Of a DNA stretch of 64,000 nt, positions 12,884-23,439 are shown piece after piece; within the stretch, counting starts at the first letter, position 1, and every line of letters begins with the position of its first letter. Location: NCBI GenBank assembly GCA_001632435.1, contig KV423916.1:62001-126000 (forward strand), in the 5' to 3' direction. The position numbers were made by a program, and so were the translations under genes. The stretch comes from Calocera cornea HHB12733. Its lineage: Eukaryota; Basidiomycota; Dacrymycetes; Dacrymycetales; Dacrymycetaceae. The notes beneath the pieces were generated by a model. It was not told the DNA's origin. It did no database searches and was given only the letters and a program-made list of their open reading frames with translations.

Positions 12884-15800
12884 CTACATCCAGTACATTT
12901 TCTGTCCACGTCACATCAGCGACCAGTCGCGGAACGAAGGATTGAAGACCCACATCACGCAAACCCCTTGCAACTGGGCGGAAAGCTTGAAGGTACTGCT
13001 GAGAGGTCGGGTGTGGTCCGTTAGAGCTTGCAGTCTCAGAGGCGAAGTCAATCGACGGGTCGAAGTGGACCCGGGCGCGTTCGTGACTGCATAGAATCTA
13101 CGTGCGTCGTTAGAGGGAACGAGCAACGTAACATGTGGACTAACGTCGGCATAGTATATGGGAGCTGGGATGCTGACGCTGCGCGTTGCACGCTGGTAGT
13201 TGTGGGTCAACGCAAAAGTCAAGCCTTGTAGCCTGGAAGAGATTAGCGTCCATCATGGCAAACGTAGTGGCGGCATACATGTCGGAACTCAGGCCATTCT
13301 CGTCCACGAGGGGAATAGCGTGCATCGGCCTGGACGTCCCTAAGATGCCTTGATGGGAGAGCAAGTAGAAGTCATCGCTAAAATAGCATTAGGAGAGGCA
13401 GTCAAGTGGTCCCGTTGGACGCACTGGGTTGGGCTGGTGATAGTACTAAGCGAGGCATTAGTGACCAAAGCTAGCGTGTGGTGATGTGACACGTACTGGT
13501 CAATGACAAGACCTGGGTTAGCATTTCCTGTTGAGTGGTTAGCTGCTGCTTCGCGGACGCTTCGAAGTAGACCTACCAGAGCGATCTTCGTCCCTTTTGT
13601 CCGGGTAGAATCGGAGATGGTGACGCTTCCCTACAACGATGAACGTAATCTTCGGCGGGGCCTCATTCAATTCCTTGAATGCCTCTGTGCTTGGTCTCAA
13701 TAGACTGCAGGAAGGGCACAGCGGGTAGCACACTCACGGCGAATTGATTGAATTTCCGATGCAACCACCTGGGCGTACTCGCCCTCGCTAACGCCATCCC
13801 TGTTACCAATCAGCATGATATCTTCCTAGGATAATATGCTCTGACCGGTAGAAAAGGATTCGCTTGGGGGCGATTCTATTCGTGGCTTTGAACGTAGTGA
13901 TGGCGGTCTGCGACCGCATAAGCTACAAAGCAATCCCTCAAGACAGATGCTTGCCTTGAGCGAGGTGACTAGGTTCCCGATGATCTCTTGTCTTCCCTTC
14001 TGGATCGTCACCATCCCGTTATACTTGGATACTTCGCGATCCACAGAAAATGCGATTGCTGCAATGGTAGGTTTGAATTCTTCCTGCGGCCGAGGATGGC
14101 TCGTATCGGCACCTTGTATGCCATCGTCAGAAGAACAGTCAAAGAACATGCACAAGAGAACATACCAATCACCATCAATGGGTCTCCATTCCGAATCCAA
14201 GCGATGGAATCAGGATGGGGGACAAAGTTGACCCCGCCCATTTTGACATTGATCTACCACTTTGTTAGTCCTTCCCAGATTGACGTCGGTGGAGCAGGTA
14301 CCCTGAGTTCAAATCAGATACTCCCTTCTCGGGAGAGGAATTGGAAGACATACTTGAGGGCAACATTCTCACAGTACTCGGCACTGCCTCTGTCTTCTCT
14401 GAGAGCTTTCGAGGAGAGGACATGCTAAGTTATGCTCAGTAAGTGACACTGTTGTGAACGGCTCAATCCGTACCTGGGTGGGAATTCCGAGCGTAATATC
14501 ACCAAGTTGCTTGACCTCGGTACTTGCACCATCTTCAGTATATATCGGGCTTGGGTAGGCATGGTACTTACTACCAGCCGGCATCTCCGGGCGTCACAAT
14601 AAGAAGCAAGCTAGGGGGCTCTTTGAACCTCCTCATCAAATCGGCCTTCACGTGATCCAGAAGCTGAAGCGGATGAGTGGATGATGCGCCGAATATGACA
14701 CGATTTGCGTACCTGGGTTATGTTTTGTCTCGCATCTTTGGGGTATAGCGTAGGAGTGTGATCAAGAACATCTGTTAGTCGCTTGGTAAGGCTATCACGC
14801 TTGATACGTACAACGGTTGGGAACTTACGAATACCGCAATGTTCCATAGCAGAAACCAACCTTCCGATGAAGCTCTTAACAGCTGGAGGTGGAGCTTGAT
14901 GATCAAGCACAAGTACAGCCCAAAACTGGACGCTCATGGCTCTGAAGAACGTCTGGTTCTTCCACGCACCGAAGCGAGGTGCAGACTGCCCGTTCGCATA
15001 CGCAACGGGGACCGGACGTAAACTCCTGGCGTTGAGGGGCAAAGGCGTTGGGTTGACGCGGATCCCTGCGCGAACCATGTAATCGGACTGCGCATGTTGC
15101 ATGAGCTCCGGGCCGGTGTTGGTGATGCGAAGGCGTTCCGAAGGCTTCACCATGGCGAAAGTGCGGATCTGCTTGTCCCAGACTGGATTGTCCAGCTTCT
15201 TTAAGTCGAAGAATTGGTTCTTGTCGATACCGAGAAGTTCGATAGGCAACATATTCTGGTCCCTTTTGCTGAGAGAAACACAAAGATACTTTGGGTATGA
15301 AAGGCGCCTGTTGTACTTCTCGTGCATATAGTCCTGCGCGAAATCAGCGAGTTGAAAGTGAATCATGTGAATTAGCATGCCTCGACGGTTATACCGCTTT
15401 CATCAAGTCTGATAGTGTCAGCACCTCGCTTATCGAAACCGCAAATGACCTTCGGTGCAGCACCAGGACGATGTAGGGGAACAACCCTAACACCCCTCAG
15501 AAGGCGGTTCAAAGTGTGGAGCTGTCTATCGTCAAGACGCGAAAGGGCGCGATGGTCAGAAAGCCGGAGGAGACTGATCACAGTGTCCATCAAGGGACGC
15601 TTGATCCAGCTGTTCAATGTGTTAACAGAATATTCATCAAGGAAGAAAATACCACTCACAAAAGCGTGCTAGTTATGTCCATGTTAATCATGGGGCCTGT
15701 CGCAGTGGCCCGCACAGACCTGAGTGGGGACGTGGGTCAGGGTGTGGTCTTGACTCGAAAAGCAAGCATACTGGAAGAAGCCTCGTCGCAGCATCAGCCA

Positions 15801-16544
15801 GTCGTCGAACACCCGAGAGCCTTGGTCAACATAGAAGTTGTTCCCACGAAAGGCATGCGTGCTGAGTTGAGAGGTCAGGTCTGAACGGCTGGTCGAAAGT
15901 TGAAACAGGCGTACCTCATGGGTGCCATCCGAAGGAAGACGTTGAGATAGGCAACGACATCAGCCGGGCGGATTGAATCTGGAAATCGCACGTAGTTGGC
16001 CAACGAGCTAAATGATAGATCCAGATGAGTAGACATGGATATATATGCGTGCATATATCAACATACGAAATGGGAAAACTAGGACCCGCCGTGATCTTGA
16101 TGAGGAAGTGTCCCTTCTGTCCAATGGGAGGAGGTGGGCTCTTCTTCGATGTCAAGACAGGAAACTAGAAAGAAACTAAGCGGATAGCATAAGATTAATT
16201 GTATAACATGCCTCGTGGTGGGCGCCCCATGCATATTGAACAGTTGAGAGCAAAATGTGGTTCCCATCATATGCTGCACGAGGATTGAAGGCCTGAGGAT
16301 GGGCGTAGTTCTGAAGAATGTCGATAAGCTCGTAGTTCCTCCTCGATGAATTGGCCGATAGCTCCGGTACAATCTCTGGAGGCGCATATAAGATTGATCC
16401 TTGACCATCCTACAAGATCTACATACCGACGTTGTAGAGGTAAATCACCCGATCGGGGTGGAGCGCAACAGGATACATGTTGGTCGTGACCCGGATCGGA
16501 TCGCCTACCACGCCTTTCGGACGGCGAGCGACAGGTCCAGACAT
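12884..16544 (-). CDS. Argonaute (PAZ-PIWI) RNA-silencing protein
   Basis: A many-exon gene read on the minus strand from ATG 16544 to TAG 12884-12886. Exon 1 ends at 16427 and a 51-bp intron follows (16376-16426); other boundaries are approximate. Order: N domain (about 16.5-15.9 kb), PAZ (about 15.7-15.2 kb), MID (about 15.1-14.4 kb) with the Lys and Gln of the 5'-phosphate pocket in a Val-Lys-x-x-Gly-Asp ... Thr-Gln motif, and PIWI (about 14.3-12.9 kb). The slicer tetrad is readable: Asp in Ala-Asp-Thr-Ser-His-Pro (about 14105-14107), the glutamate finger in Arg-Gln-Glu-Ile-Ile (about 13985-13987), Asp in Arg-Asp-Gly-Val-Ser (13796-13798) and Asp in Tyr-Tyr-Ala-Asp (13145-13147), a DEDD set. 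The end reads Met-Tyr-Trp-Met, typical of the family. It probably loads small RNAs for quelling-like silencing and looks intact and catalytic. A rearranged remnant lies at 22.4-24.1 kb. Confidence 0.92.
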
Positions 16545-17760
16545 GTTGACAGTCGATATTTAAGAAGGCAGTCGTGGTGATTGTATGCAAGAGTAAGGTC
16601 AAGGAGAAGCAAAAAGACCAAGGAGATGTGAATGGGAACGCGTCCAGAGCGGTCATACTTATACATCGTCATGAATGGGATCAGATGTAGCGCGCGAAAA
16701 GAAGTCAACACGTGATCGTGACAGTTGTTTCAGCAAAGCGAGTAGATAGGGGGTTGTTTCCGGAGATAGGAGCAGACAAGTTTGGCATATGCGACAACCA
16801 CCGAGAAGTTCCGCTGTCAACCAGACCGACGCGCAGGGGGTGACTCATAAGTAGGCTGATATGGAGTTGTGCAACCGAATAAATCACCCAATGAAGCATC
16901 TGTCGTCGGGCGTTATTCGGCAGAAGCAGATAAGAGGCTGTTGCGGAGCCGAGCAGATACCAGAAGGCAAGATGAGGTTTCCTTTTGAGTAATATTGTCT
17001 TGAACGGGATCAGATGTGACGCGCCCAACAAGTCAACACGTGATTCATTACTTGTCCGGGCATTTCCGGAGATAGGAGACGATTGGGAATACTGTATGCA
17101 ACTTTACCGACGATGAGAGCCCATGATAAGGTGCATTTCCGGAGATCGGATTAGACACATTGGGAACAAGCAATAGCGGCGACAAGCCGATCACGTGAAG
17201 AAAGGAGGGGTGTTCCGCAGATGGAGTAGACAAAGTAGGAATATGTAGTCAACAGCAGCGCGCCTAGGAACTGTTGTGAGGAGGCATAGCGGTATTCCGC
17301 GGAGCCACTGTAGCAAGAGGCCGGTACAGTAAGGGAGGGTATTGAGCTCGCCGCAACCGGAGACATCAGGTGACTCGAATGACATGATGACTAGCAAAGA
17401 CATGTAACATTCCAATTAGGACGTTGGACCAATTATCGGCGGAGTTGAGCAGAGCTCAGACAGCAAACCCACGTGAGACGTCGCAACGGCGATCGGCGGA
17501 GATAGCAAGTCGTTCGAGAAGCGGCGTCAAGGTCACTCGGATCGAGTCATACACAGTACCTTGTTTCTTCGAGCTCTTCAAGTATGAGGAAAGATGTTGG
17601 CTGTCCTGGACCCAGCATACGTCGCCGTCACCGTCCTGATCGCCGGAGATAGGTAATGACAAGTTGCAATGCACCGGAGAGCTGAACCGGAGCAGACTTG
17701 GCGGTGCACACGAGGTGCCCGCCGACGATGAGCCATTGCCTGAGCGAGGCGCATATAGTC
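16545..17760. repeat. Diverged repeats upstream of Argonaute
   Basis: The Argonaute 5' region contains several diverged copies of a unit with three landmarks in fixed order on the minus strand: TCTCCGGAAA, then ATCACGTGTTGACTT, then CATCTGATCCC. Two full units start near 17060 and 16770, and weaker ones lie near 17160, 17230 and 17290. CACGTG palindromes recur at about 16713, 17037, 17194 and 17470. Related sequence is found on the other strand at 22380-23020 and again at 23870-24040. No gene is supported here. Confidence 0.6.
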
Positions 17761-17886
17761 ATCAATTGAAGTGGACTGATCTGCTTGTCCATGTGGACAT
17801 TCTCACCCCGTGAAGGCTTCAACAACGCTATGGAAGAAGACATCATTGTGAGACACAGACGTAACAGTAAGAGAGAACAACAACAG

Positions 17887-18470
17887 TCATACATCGATCA
17901 ACGTCTGCGTAGCCCTGAGAGGCGATCCAAGACAAAACGTCAACGATCTGAGCTGCGCGCGCCAAGCAATACCCTTCCCCGCTTTCTCGGCCATCTCCTC
18001 CAAGAAGCTCGTCCACAACGCATTAACGGGTACCAAGGTATGATAGTGCGGCATCCAGGAGACTTCGTGCGTGCTCGAGCGCGTACCGGGGAGGGTAGCC
18101 ATCGCCTCGCCTACGGCCTTGCAGAGCTCGCGCATGTCCGTGGCGAAGAAGAACTCGGTATCAGCATCGGCCTCCGGCGGGCAGCCAAGCTTGCGATGCT
18201 TGCCCTGGGCGAGATCACCATCGAGCACAATACGAAGCGCCTTCGCGATGTCCAGCGCGTTGGGAGACGTGCCGCTGAAGTTCTCGGGAAGATCCTCGGC
18301 GAAGACGATCGAGCTTTGGTAGCTGCTGCAGCACATGAAGACGACCCATCCGGGGGGGCTGATCGCTACCTCCTTGAGCTGGAAGAAGATACAGGTTCCT
18401 TTCCGTACGCTGGTCTGCCATAGCTTTCCAATCAGCTTCAGCTTGAGTGACGATGATCAGAGCTTACCAT
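17887..18470 (-). CDS. Orphan protein; first exon is only the ATG
   Basis: The model is ATG at 18468-18470, a 53-bp intron (18415-18467, GTAAGC to CAG) directly after the start codon, and one long exon 18414-17887, giving 176 aa. Without this intron the reading frame of the long exon has no convenient start upstream, because a stop lies just before it; the only internal Met is after residue 27 of the exon. A TATATAAG-like box is 74-81 bp upstream. The protein is globular in composition, with no signal peptide, membrane span or motif I recognise. It lies on the same strand as Argonaute and the G3BP-like gene but with its own promoter. Gene existence is moderately secure; function is unknown. 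Confidence 0.6.
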
Positions 18471-18543
18471 CTGTGAATGCCGAGTCAGGTACGTGGACGG
18501 TGAGGAGGGGAGGGAATGGGTGGTGGGGGCTCCGTCGTCGACC

Positions 18544-18551
18544 TCTTATAT
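18544..18551 (-). promoter_or_regulatory. TATA box of the orphan gene
   Basis: CATATAAG on the minus strand lies about 75 bp upstream of the ATG at 18470, a usual distance for a fungal TATA element. Confidence 0.5.
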
Positions 18552-19137
18552 GCAGCGGACAGCCTCAGACTCCCTTCCGTCAAATTTGTCCTCTCCATGC
18601 CTGTCACACATCCGACGACGGGAGTGGTGACGCGTGGGTCATCCACCTAGAATTTGCGGGAATCACGTTACCACCGAGGCTAACCCTGATCCTAAAGCGG
18701 CATGCAGCAACCCTCACTACCCTCTGCTGCGCTGGGCCTGCACGTGATCTGCATCGGCCAAGTCATCCGCCATCCTTGCGGGCTTGATGCGACCGCGGCA
18801 AACACAAGTCAATGTCATAGTCATACTGCAAAACTGCGGGCTTGGTAGAGAACATGAACATGAGCATTATGAGCGCGTGAGCGACATTGCGGATTGGAGA
18901 GGCAGATGGGAGAGTTATGAGAGTGGGTTTTGGGCGCCTTCGGACAAGGCAGGGGGGTACAACAACTTCGACAACGGCCACGCCACGCCGACGGCGCCAT
19001 CAGCACACCACGACATCTACAGCTCGAACCCGCTCGTCACCTGCGTGCCGGCACATCCGTGCACCCGCAGGCAGTAGCACACACCGCCAACCCCTCGGAG
19101 CGGCAGCGGCAGCCAGGCGTCTCACACCACGTCGGCT
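18552..19137. other. Intergenic region
   Basis: About 590 bp separate the TATA box of the orphan gene from the stop of the G3BP-like gene; both are on the minus strand. Short ORFs here have no support. It probably holds the G3BP-like 3' UTR. Confidence 0.5.
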
Positions 19138-20730
19138 CTACTTGGCCTGCTGCTGGCCACCTTGCCCGCCCTGCTGCTGCTGCTGCTGGCCCTGGCCCTG
19201 GCCCCTGCCCCTGCCCCGCTCCCCACCACCCCGTCCGGCTCCCCGGCCCCCCTCTCCCCCACCCCGGCCGCGATAGGACCCCCTGCCCTCGCCCTGGCCC
19301 GACGCGGCCCCGCGGCCCCTATTGCTCACGGGCCGCTCGCCCCGCTCCTTCCTCTGCTCCACATGCACGCGCGCCTCCCCGCCTCCCTCCAGGGGCACAC
19401 GCACCCCGCCCTCGCCGCCCTGCGAAACAGGGAGGGACGCCAAGATAGCCTTGCGGGCCGCGTCCGCGCCCTGGAACTCGAGGAACGCGCACGCCTTGGA
19501 GCGGACAATCTCGAGCTCCTTGATCGGCCCGAAGCGCTGGGTGAGCAGCGTGTGCAGCGCGGAGGAGGAGATGTTCTCCGTGACGGCTTTGACGAAACAC
19601 TGCCCGTTGGGGACGGCGAGCGCAGCCTGGGCGGCCGGGTGGAGGCCGTCGTGTGCACGTGGCTGGGGCTGGGGCTGGGTCGAGGGAGCAGGCGAGGGCG
19701 CAGCGGGCGTGCGGGACGGCGGGGGCGCGGCGGACACACCGCGCGCCTCGGAAGCGACGTTTGCGCCCCAGCGGTTCGAGTCCTTGCTGGCGAGCGCGGC
19801 CCAGGTCTTGGGCCCCGGGGCGGGGGCAGGCTGGGCCGGTGCCGGGGGTGCAGCTGCGGCTGGGGCGGGGGCAGCGGCGGGCACGGGAGCGGGGGCAGCG
19901 ACGGTGGACTGGGCGGGCTGTTCGGGCATCGGCGGGGCCACGTCGACCACCTGGGCGGGCTTCTCCTCCTCCTGTGCGGGCTCGGGCGCAGCGGGCGCGG
20001 GTGTGGGCTCCTCCACGGCGGGCGCAGGGGCAACGACGGTGCTGGTTGCGGGCTGCTCCGGCAAAGGAGGGGCGACGTCGACTACTTCGGTTTCTGCCTC
20101 GGCGGGCTCCTCGGCGGGCTTGTCGAGCTCCGGGTGGAAGCCGTTCACGGCCTGCGGCTGCTGCGCCGCCGCCTCCATTGCCAGTTCGGAGTGGGCACCT
20201 CCGGACACGGCCTCGGCCTGAGCGGGCTCCGCGGGCACCTCCGTGTCCGCGGCCTCCTCCTCGCCCTCCTCCGCGCCATCGGCGAGGGTCTCCTCCTTGA
20301 GGAACCTGAAGATGTCGTTGAGGACATAGTACCCGTTCGGCTGCTCAGCGAGGAAGAAGGTCTGTGCAAACTTCTTCCACGGCTCGCCGGCGTTGCTCAT
20401 TTCGCCAATGACCTGGATGATGATCCCGCCCGCGATGCTGCTCTGGGCGTCGACGCTGTTGATGTAGACCTTGCAGTCGGAGAAGCCGAGGGAGACGATC
20501 TTGTCGTGGATCTGTGCCTGGCCGGAGAGGTGCTTTACGTCCTCGCCCTCTGTGCCGTGGGTGAAGGTGCTGTTGCGGTTGTAGAAGCAGTGCAGCTTGT
20601 GCGGCTGCTTGTTCACAAAGGTGTAGTACTGCGGCACGAACTGCCAGCCGACGTCCGCGGGGGTGACCTGGCGCGGTGCACCGGCGGCGGCGGCGGCGGC
20701 GGGTGCGGGTGCGGGTGCGGGGACGGACAT
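19138..20730 (-). CDS. G3BP-like NTF2 + RRM RNA-binding protein
   Basis: A single exon of 530 aa. Residues about 27-147 form an NTF2-like domain (Phe-Val-Pro-Gln-Tyr-Tyr-Thr ... Phe-Phe-Leu-Ala-Glu-Gln ... Tyr-Tyr-Val-Leu-Asn-Asp-Ile-Phe). The middle is a long Pro/Ala/Glu-rich linker. An RRM spans about 373-450 (Cys-Phe-Val-Lys-Ala-Val and Ala-Cys-Ala-Phe-Leu-Glu-Phe as RNP2/RNP1), followed by an Arg/Gly-rich tail with a Gln run. This order defines the G3BP family (human G3BP1/2, fission yeast Nxt3, budding yeast Bre5), which acts with a ubiquitin protease and in stress granules. The start at 20730 was chosen because the NTF2 domain follows; an in-frame upstream ATG (21126) adds about 130 residues without family character that are likely 5' leader. 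Function is by family. Confidence 0.88.
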   Translation of the reverse strand: MSVPAPAPAPAAAAAAGAPRQVTPADVGWQFVPQYYTFVNKQPHKLHCFYNRNSTFTHGTEGEDVKHLSGQAQIHDKIVSLGFSDCKVYINSVDAQSSIAGGIIIQVIGEMSNAGEPWKKFAQTFFLAEQPNGYYVLNDIFRFLKEETLADGAEEGEEEAADTEVPAEPAQAEAVSGGAHSELAMEAAAQQPQAVNGFHPELDKPAEEPAEAETEVVDVAPPLPEQPATSTVVAPAPAVEEPTPAPAAPEPAQEEEKPAQVVDVAPPMPEQPAQSTVAAPAPVPAAAPAPAAAAPPAPAQPAPAPGPKTWAALASKDSNRWGANVASEARGVSAAPPPSRTPAAPSPAPSTQPQPQPRAHDGLHPAAQAALAVPNGQCFVKAVTENISSSALHTLLTQRFGPIKELEIVRSKACAFLEFQGADAARKAILASLPVSQGGEGGVRVPLEGGGEARVHVEQRKERGERPVSNRGRGAASGQGEGRGSYRGRGGGEGGRGAGRGGGERGRGRGQGQGQQQQQQGGQGGQQQAK

Positions 20731-22028
20731 TGGGTGGATGTGCTTTTCTTTTACCGGTGACCGAGTGGAATGTGCGGGTATGCTGCATGGACCCGCGCCG
20801 TCGCTGTCAGTGCTGCCCCCACGCTGCGTGTATGCGCATACACTCACCGAGAGAATGCGGACGTTCTGCAGCAGCGAGTGCGAGTGCGAGGAGCGGAATG
20901 CGGCAATGAGTGGGTGCCCTCTGTGAGTCTGGCGAGCAAAATCGCGCGCCAAACCGAGTGGAGCCTTTTTTCGTCGTCCCCCAGCTCGGGAGCATTGGGA
21001 CCCCACAACATCCGGGACCCCGTGCGCACTCCCCTCCCACCGTGGGCGCGCCGCTTTGTTGAATCGCCCTTCATCAGTGCAGTAGTCGATGGACTCGCTC
21101 ATAGGCACCCGTGAGACAACAACCACAGGGAAACTCGACGCTCATGCCATCCAGCAAGTCGCCAGACCGCCCACCGTGGGTACGCCCTCGGAGCCGAGTT
21201 CCAGTCTCCAAGGGTGAGGACACGTGACGCCTGTTCCGCGTGTTCGCCTCGTCTTGTCCACCGGGAACGCGACATCACTCCGCAGGACTGCTCTTACCCA
21301 CTCCTTATGATCACGCTTTCTCCCGCCGCGACAGCCCACGCCCAGCCCGTGCGACACAGACGCGGCAAATCTCTTATCTCCTGCCAATACCTATCACCCC
21401 TCCTCCAGCTCTCCGTCTCCGCGGCCTTTCGGAAACAAGCCTCCCACGGTCTCGGACGGCCGGTCGAGAGCGACGTGTATGCTGACTGGTCTGCGATCTC
21501 TTGCCGATGAAATCTCATCCAATGTCCAATGCTCGATCGGGTCGTTGGACTGGCCATCGCGCGATCGCACACGGACCGACCCGACGCCGTCGATACTGCA
21601 TGCCGACTCGGCGGCTCTCTGGCACGTCCATTCTGGGCAGCATCAAACAAGCGCATCCCATAGTTATGTCAGCTGAGCGGTCTATCTTCGATCGCCGGAT
21701 CAGCACGAGCACCCGCACTGTCCGCCCGCTGAGGACTCTGGTACCGCATCGAGGGTTGCCCGGCACCCCAGCATGGCGGCATCAAGGCACGCCCTCCTTC
21801 GAGCCGCCATCTTCAACTCCCGACGGCCATCCGTCGGCGCCCGAGCCCACTAGCCTGGCACGCCATGTGCCTAGGCGAACTGCACAGAAGGCCGAGCATC
21901 GCCCGTGCGGGCCCCTGGACAGGCTATCACGGTGCCGGCCGCTGAGCGCTAACGCACCACGCGCAGAGGCGCCTTTGCATGCCGTTATGCTCTGGACTGC
22001 CGGTATTGCGCCATGGCGGAGCGCAGCA
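20731..22028. other. Intergenic region
   Basis: About 1.3 kb upstream of the G3BP-like gene. The ORFs on both strands look random and have no conserved motif or credible exon chain. Confidence 0.5.
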
Positions 22029-22061
22029 TACATATAAGACGCTGCGCTCTCGAGACGCTGC

Positions 22062-22316
22062 ATGACTCCTAGATCTCTCCCCGCTTCCAATCGGTGAGTA
22101 TGCGCGCCTCGGTCACACAATCGCTGATCGGCGGCGGCAGCTTCGCGCCCATCGCCCGATTCATCCACACACAGTCTGTACCTGTTCGGCAACACGATGC
22201 ATCACACCTTCTCCTCCCCTGTCTCCGAGTGCGAGCGCAAGTGCGACGGCGACGTGTGCTGGGTGGAGGACTGCCAGGATGCTTCCTGCCCGCTGTCGAA
22301 GAGCTCGAAGAAATGA
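22062..22316 (+). CDS. Possible cysteine-rich microprotein
   Basis: Two exons (22062-22093, 22175-22316) with an 81-bp GTGAGT...CAG intron join in phase to a 57-aa reading frame. The second exon alone has an ATG at 22197 giving 39 aa. The last 30 residues hold five cysteines with Asp/Glu spacing (Cys-Glu-Arg-Lys-Cys ... Cys-Trp-Val-Glu-Asp-Cys ... Ser-Cys) and end in Ser-Ser-Lys-Lys. A CATATAAG box is at 22030-22037. That is only 25 bp from the upstream ATG, so the shorter form may be the real one. No signal peptide is visible. Small ORFs arise by chance, so this is a candidate only. Confidence 0.3.
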
Positions 22317-22379
22317 GGTACGGCATGCCTCAGTCGTGCTGCGTGGCGAGAGCGCTCAACCTCCTGTCTGTAGCTCCGA

Positions 22380-23023
22380 CGATCGCCGCTTCAACCTTCT
22401 AATTGCGGGCCGCTCGCTCACCCCCTTGTGTCCCCCACCGAACCCGCTCCAACCTCCTAATTGTGCTTGTCGTCCTTACAGCCCATCACTAGTCATTGCT
22501 ACAATCAAGTCGATCGATATCCCCCAGCGATGATCACCATCCGTTTCCTGGAAAGGAAGCCTCGTCTGGCTTCTCTATTGCATAAACATGTCAACTGCTT
22601 CGCGATGGCCCCCTCTCTGCTCTTGCCAAGTACATTCATTGCCCGATGAAACACGGCTTCCTGTCGTGTTCCGCTCCCCTGCACGATCGTGACTCCGCTT
22701 GGTCATGGGCCACGTCTTCCACACCGACTTCTTCATCGCAATTTCCGTCTTTGCACGTGATAGGGGTCTCTCCAAGTCTGGATGTTCCGGTCCGACCATG
22801 CCTGTCGCCGGAAGCATGCGGCCGTCGCTTCTCTTGGCCCGAGCAACTCTGCTGTCACGTGTTGCCTTCTTGGCACGCGATATGGGATGTCATTCTTCGT
22901 CACGGATAAGTATGACGGCCCAAAACGAACCTTCAACCACGTCGTATCAGTCGCTCTACATATCCCCCACGCCATCCCCACATACAGCCCCAGCGAGTCA
23001 TCTCGTGAATCGTACTAGTCACC
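22380..23023 (+). repeat. Repeats copied from the Argonaute upstream region
   Basis: This stretch carries the same landmarks as the Argonaute 5' flank but on the opposite strand: GCACGTGATAGG at 22756, GTCACGTGTTGCCTTCTTGG at 22854, and a TAAGTATGACGGCC shortly before the Argonaute-like ATG at 23024. A further related block is at 22440-22530. Identity is partial and patchy, so the duplication is not recent. Confidence 0.55.
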
Positions 23024-23439
23024 ATGTCCGGACCTCTCGCGCCCCGTTTCGGGCGGAAAGGCACCGCACGTGTTCCTATCCACGTCACGACCAACATGTA
23101 TCCACTTGAGCTCCATCCCGATCAGGTGATTTGCCTGCCCAACATCGGCGTGTAGATCTCGTGGGAAGTTCGAGGATGCACCTTCTATGCGCCTTCAGAG
23201 GTTGTACCGGAGCTATCGGGCACTGCGCCGAACAAGGCCCATCCGCAGGCTTTGAATCTTCGCGCAGCCTATGGGGAGAGTCGTGTCTGGCAGATCCGTC
23301 ACAACGCCAACGCCTGAGCAGTACCGCCAGCCCTTCCACCTGGCTGCATCGCGTATGCGTATGCGTGCCGTGAGTATTGGCCGTCTTCTTAGTCGGCTTG
23401 ACGCCGGTCTGGGGTGAATAGACCATGGACCGCGTGTAG
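23024..23439 (+). pseudogene. Argonaute remnant with internal deletion
   Basis: The reading from ATG 23024 repeats Argonaute exon 1 (Met-Ser-Gly-Pro ... Val-Thr-Thr-Asn-Met-Tyr-Pro ... Leu-His-Pro-Asp). The region of intron 1 follows, with its donor changed from GTATGT to GCGTGT. Exon 2 similarity (Glu-Leu-Ser ... His-Pro-Gln-Ala ... Arg-Ala-Ala-Tyr) runs to about 23300. After a short unmatched stretch, the last exon of Argonaute (ATGGACCGCGTGTAG, ending 23439) and about 430 bp of its 3' flank reappear. PAZ, MID and nearly all of PIWI, roughly 3.1 kb, are missing. It cannot encode a working Argonaute. It faces away from the intact gene, head-to-head, 6.5 kb apart. Confidence 0.8.

Noticed and set aside
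16403..16425. Two in-frame TAG codons after Argonaute exon 1, suggesting the main copy is a pseudogene
   Set aside because: They lie inside a canonical 51-bp intron (GTATGT ... CCTCCAG, 16376-16426); splicing gives an in-phase Asn-Val-Glu-Ile-Val junction.
19162..20760. 532-codon plus-strand ORF, Gly/Arg/Leu-rich
   Set aside because: Antisense of the GC-rich G3BP-like exon; composition mirrors codon bias of the true strand.
20731..21126. In-frame extension of the G3BP-like protein to an upstream ATG
   Set aside because: The added ~130 residues have no family character and random composition, and the NTF2 domain starts properly after the ATG at 20730.
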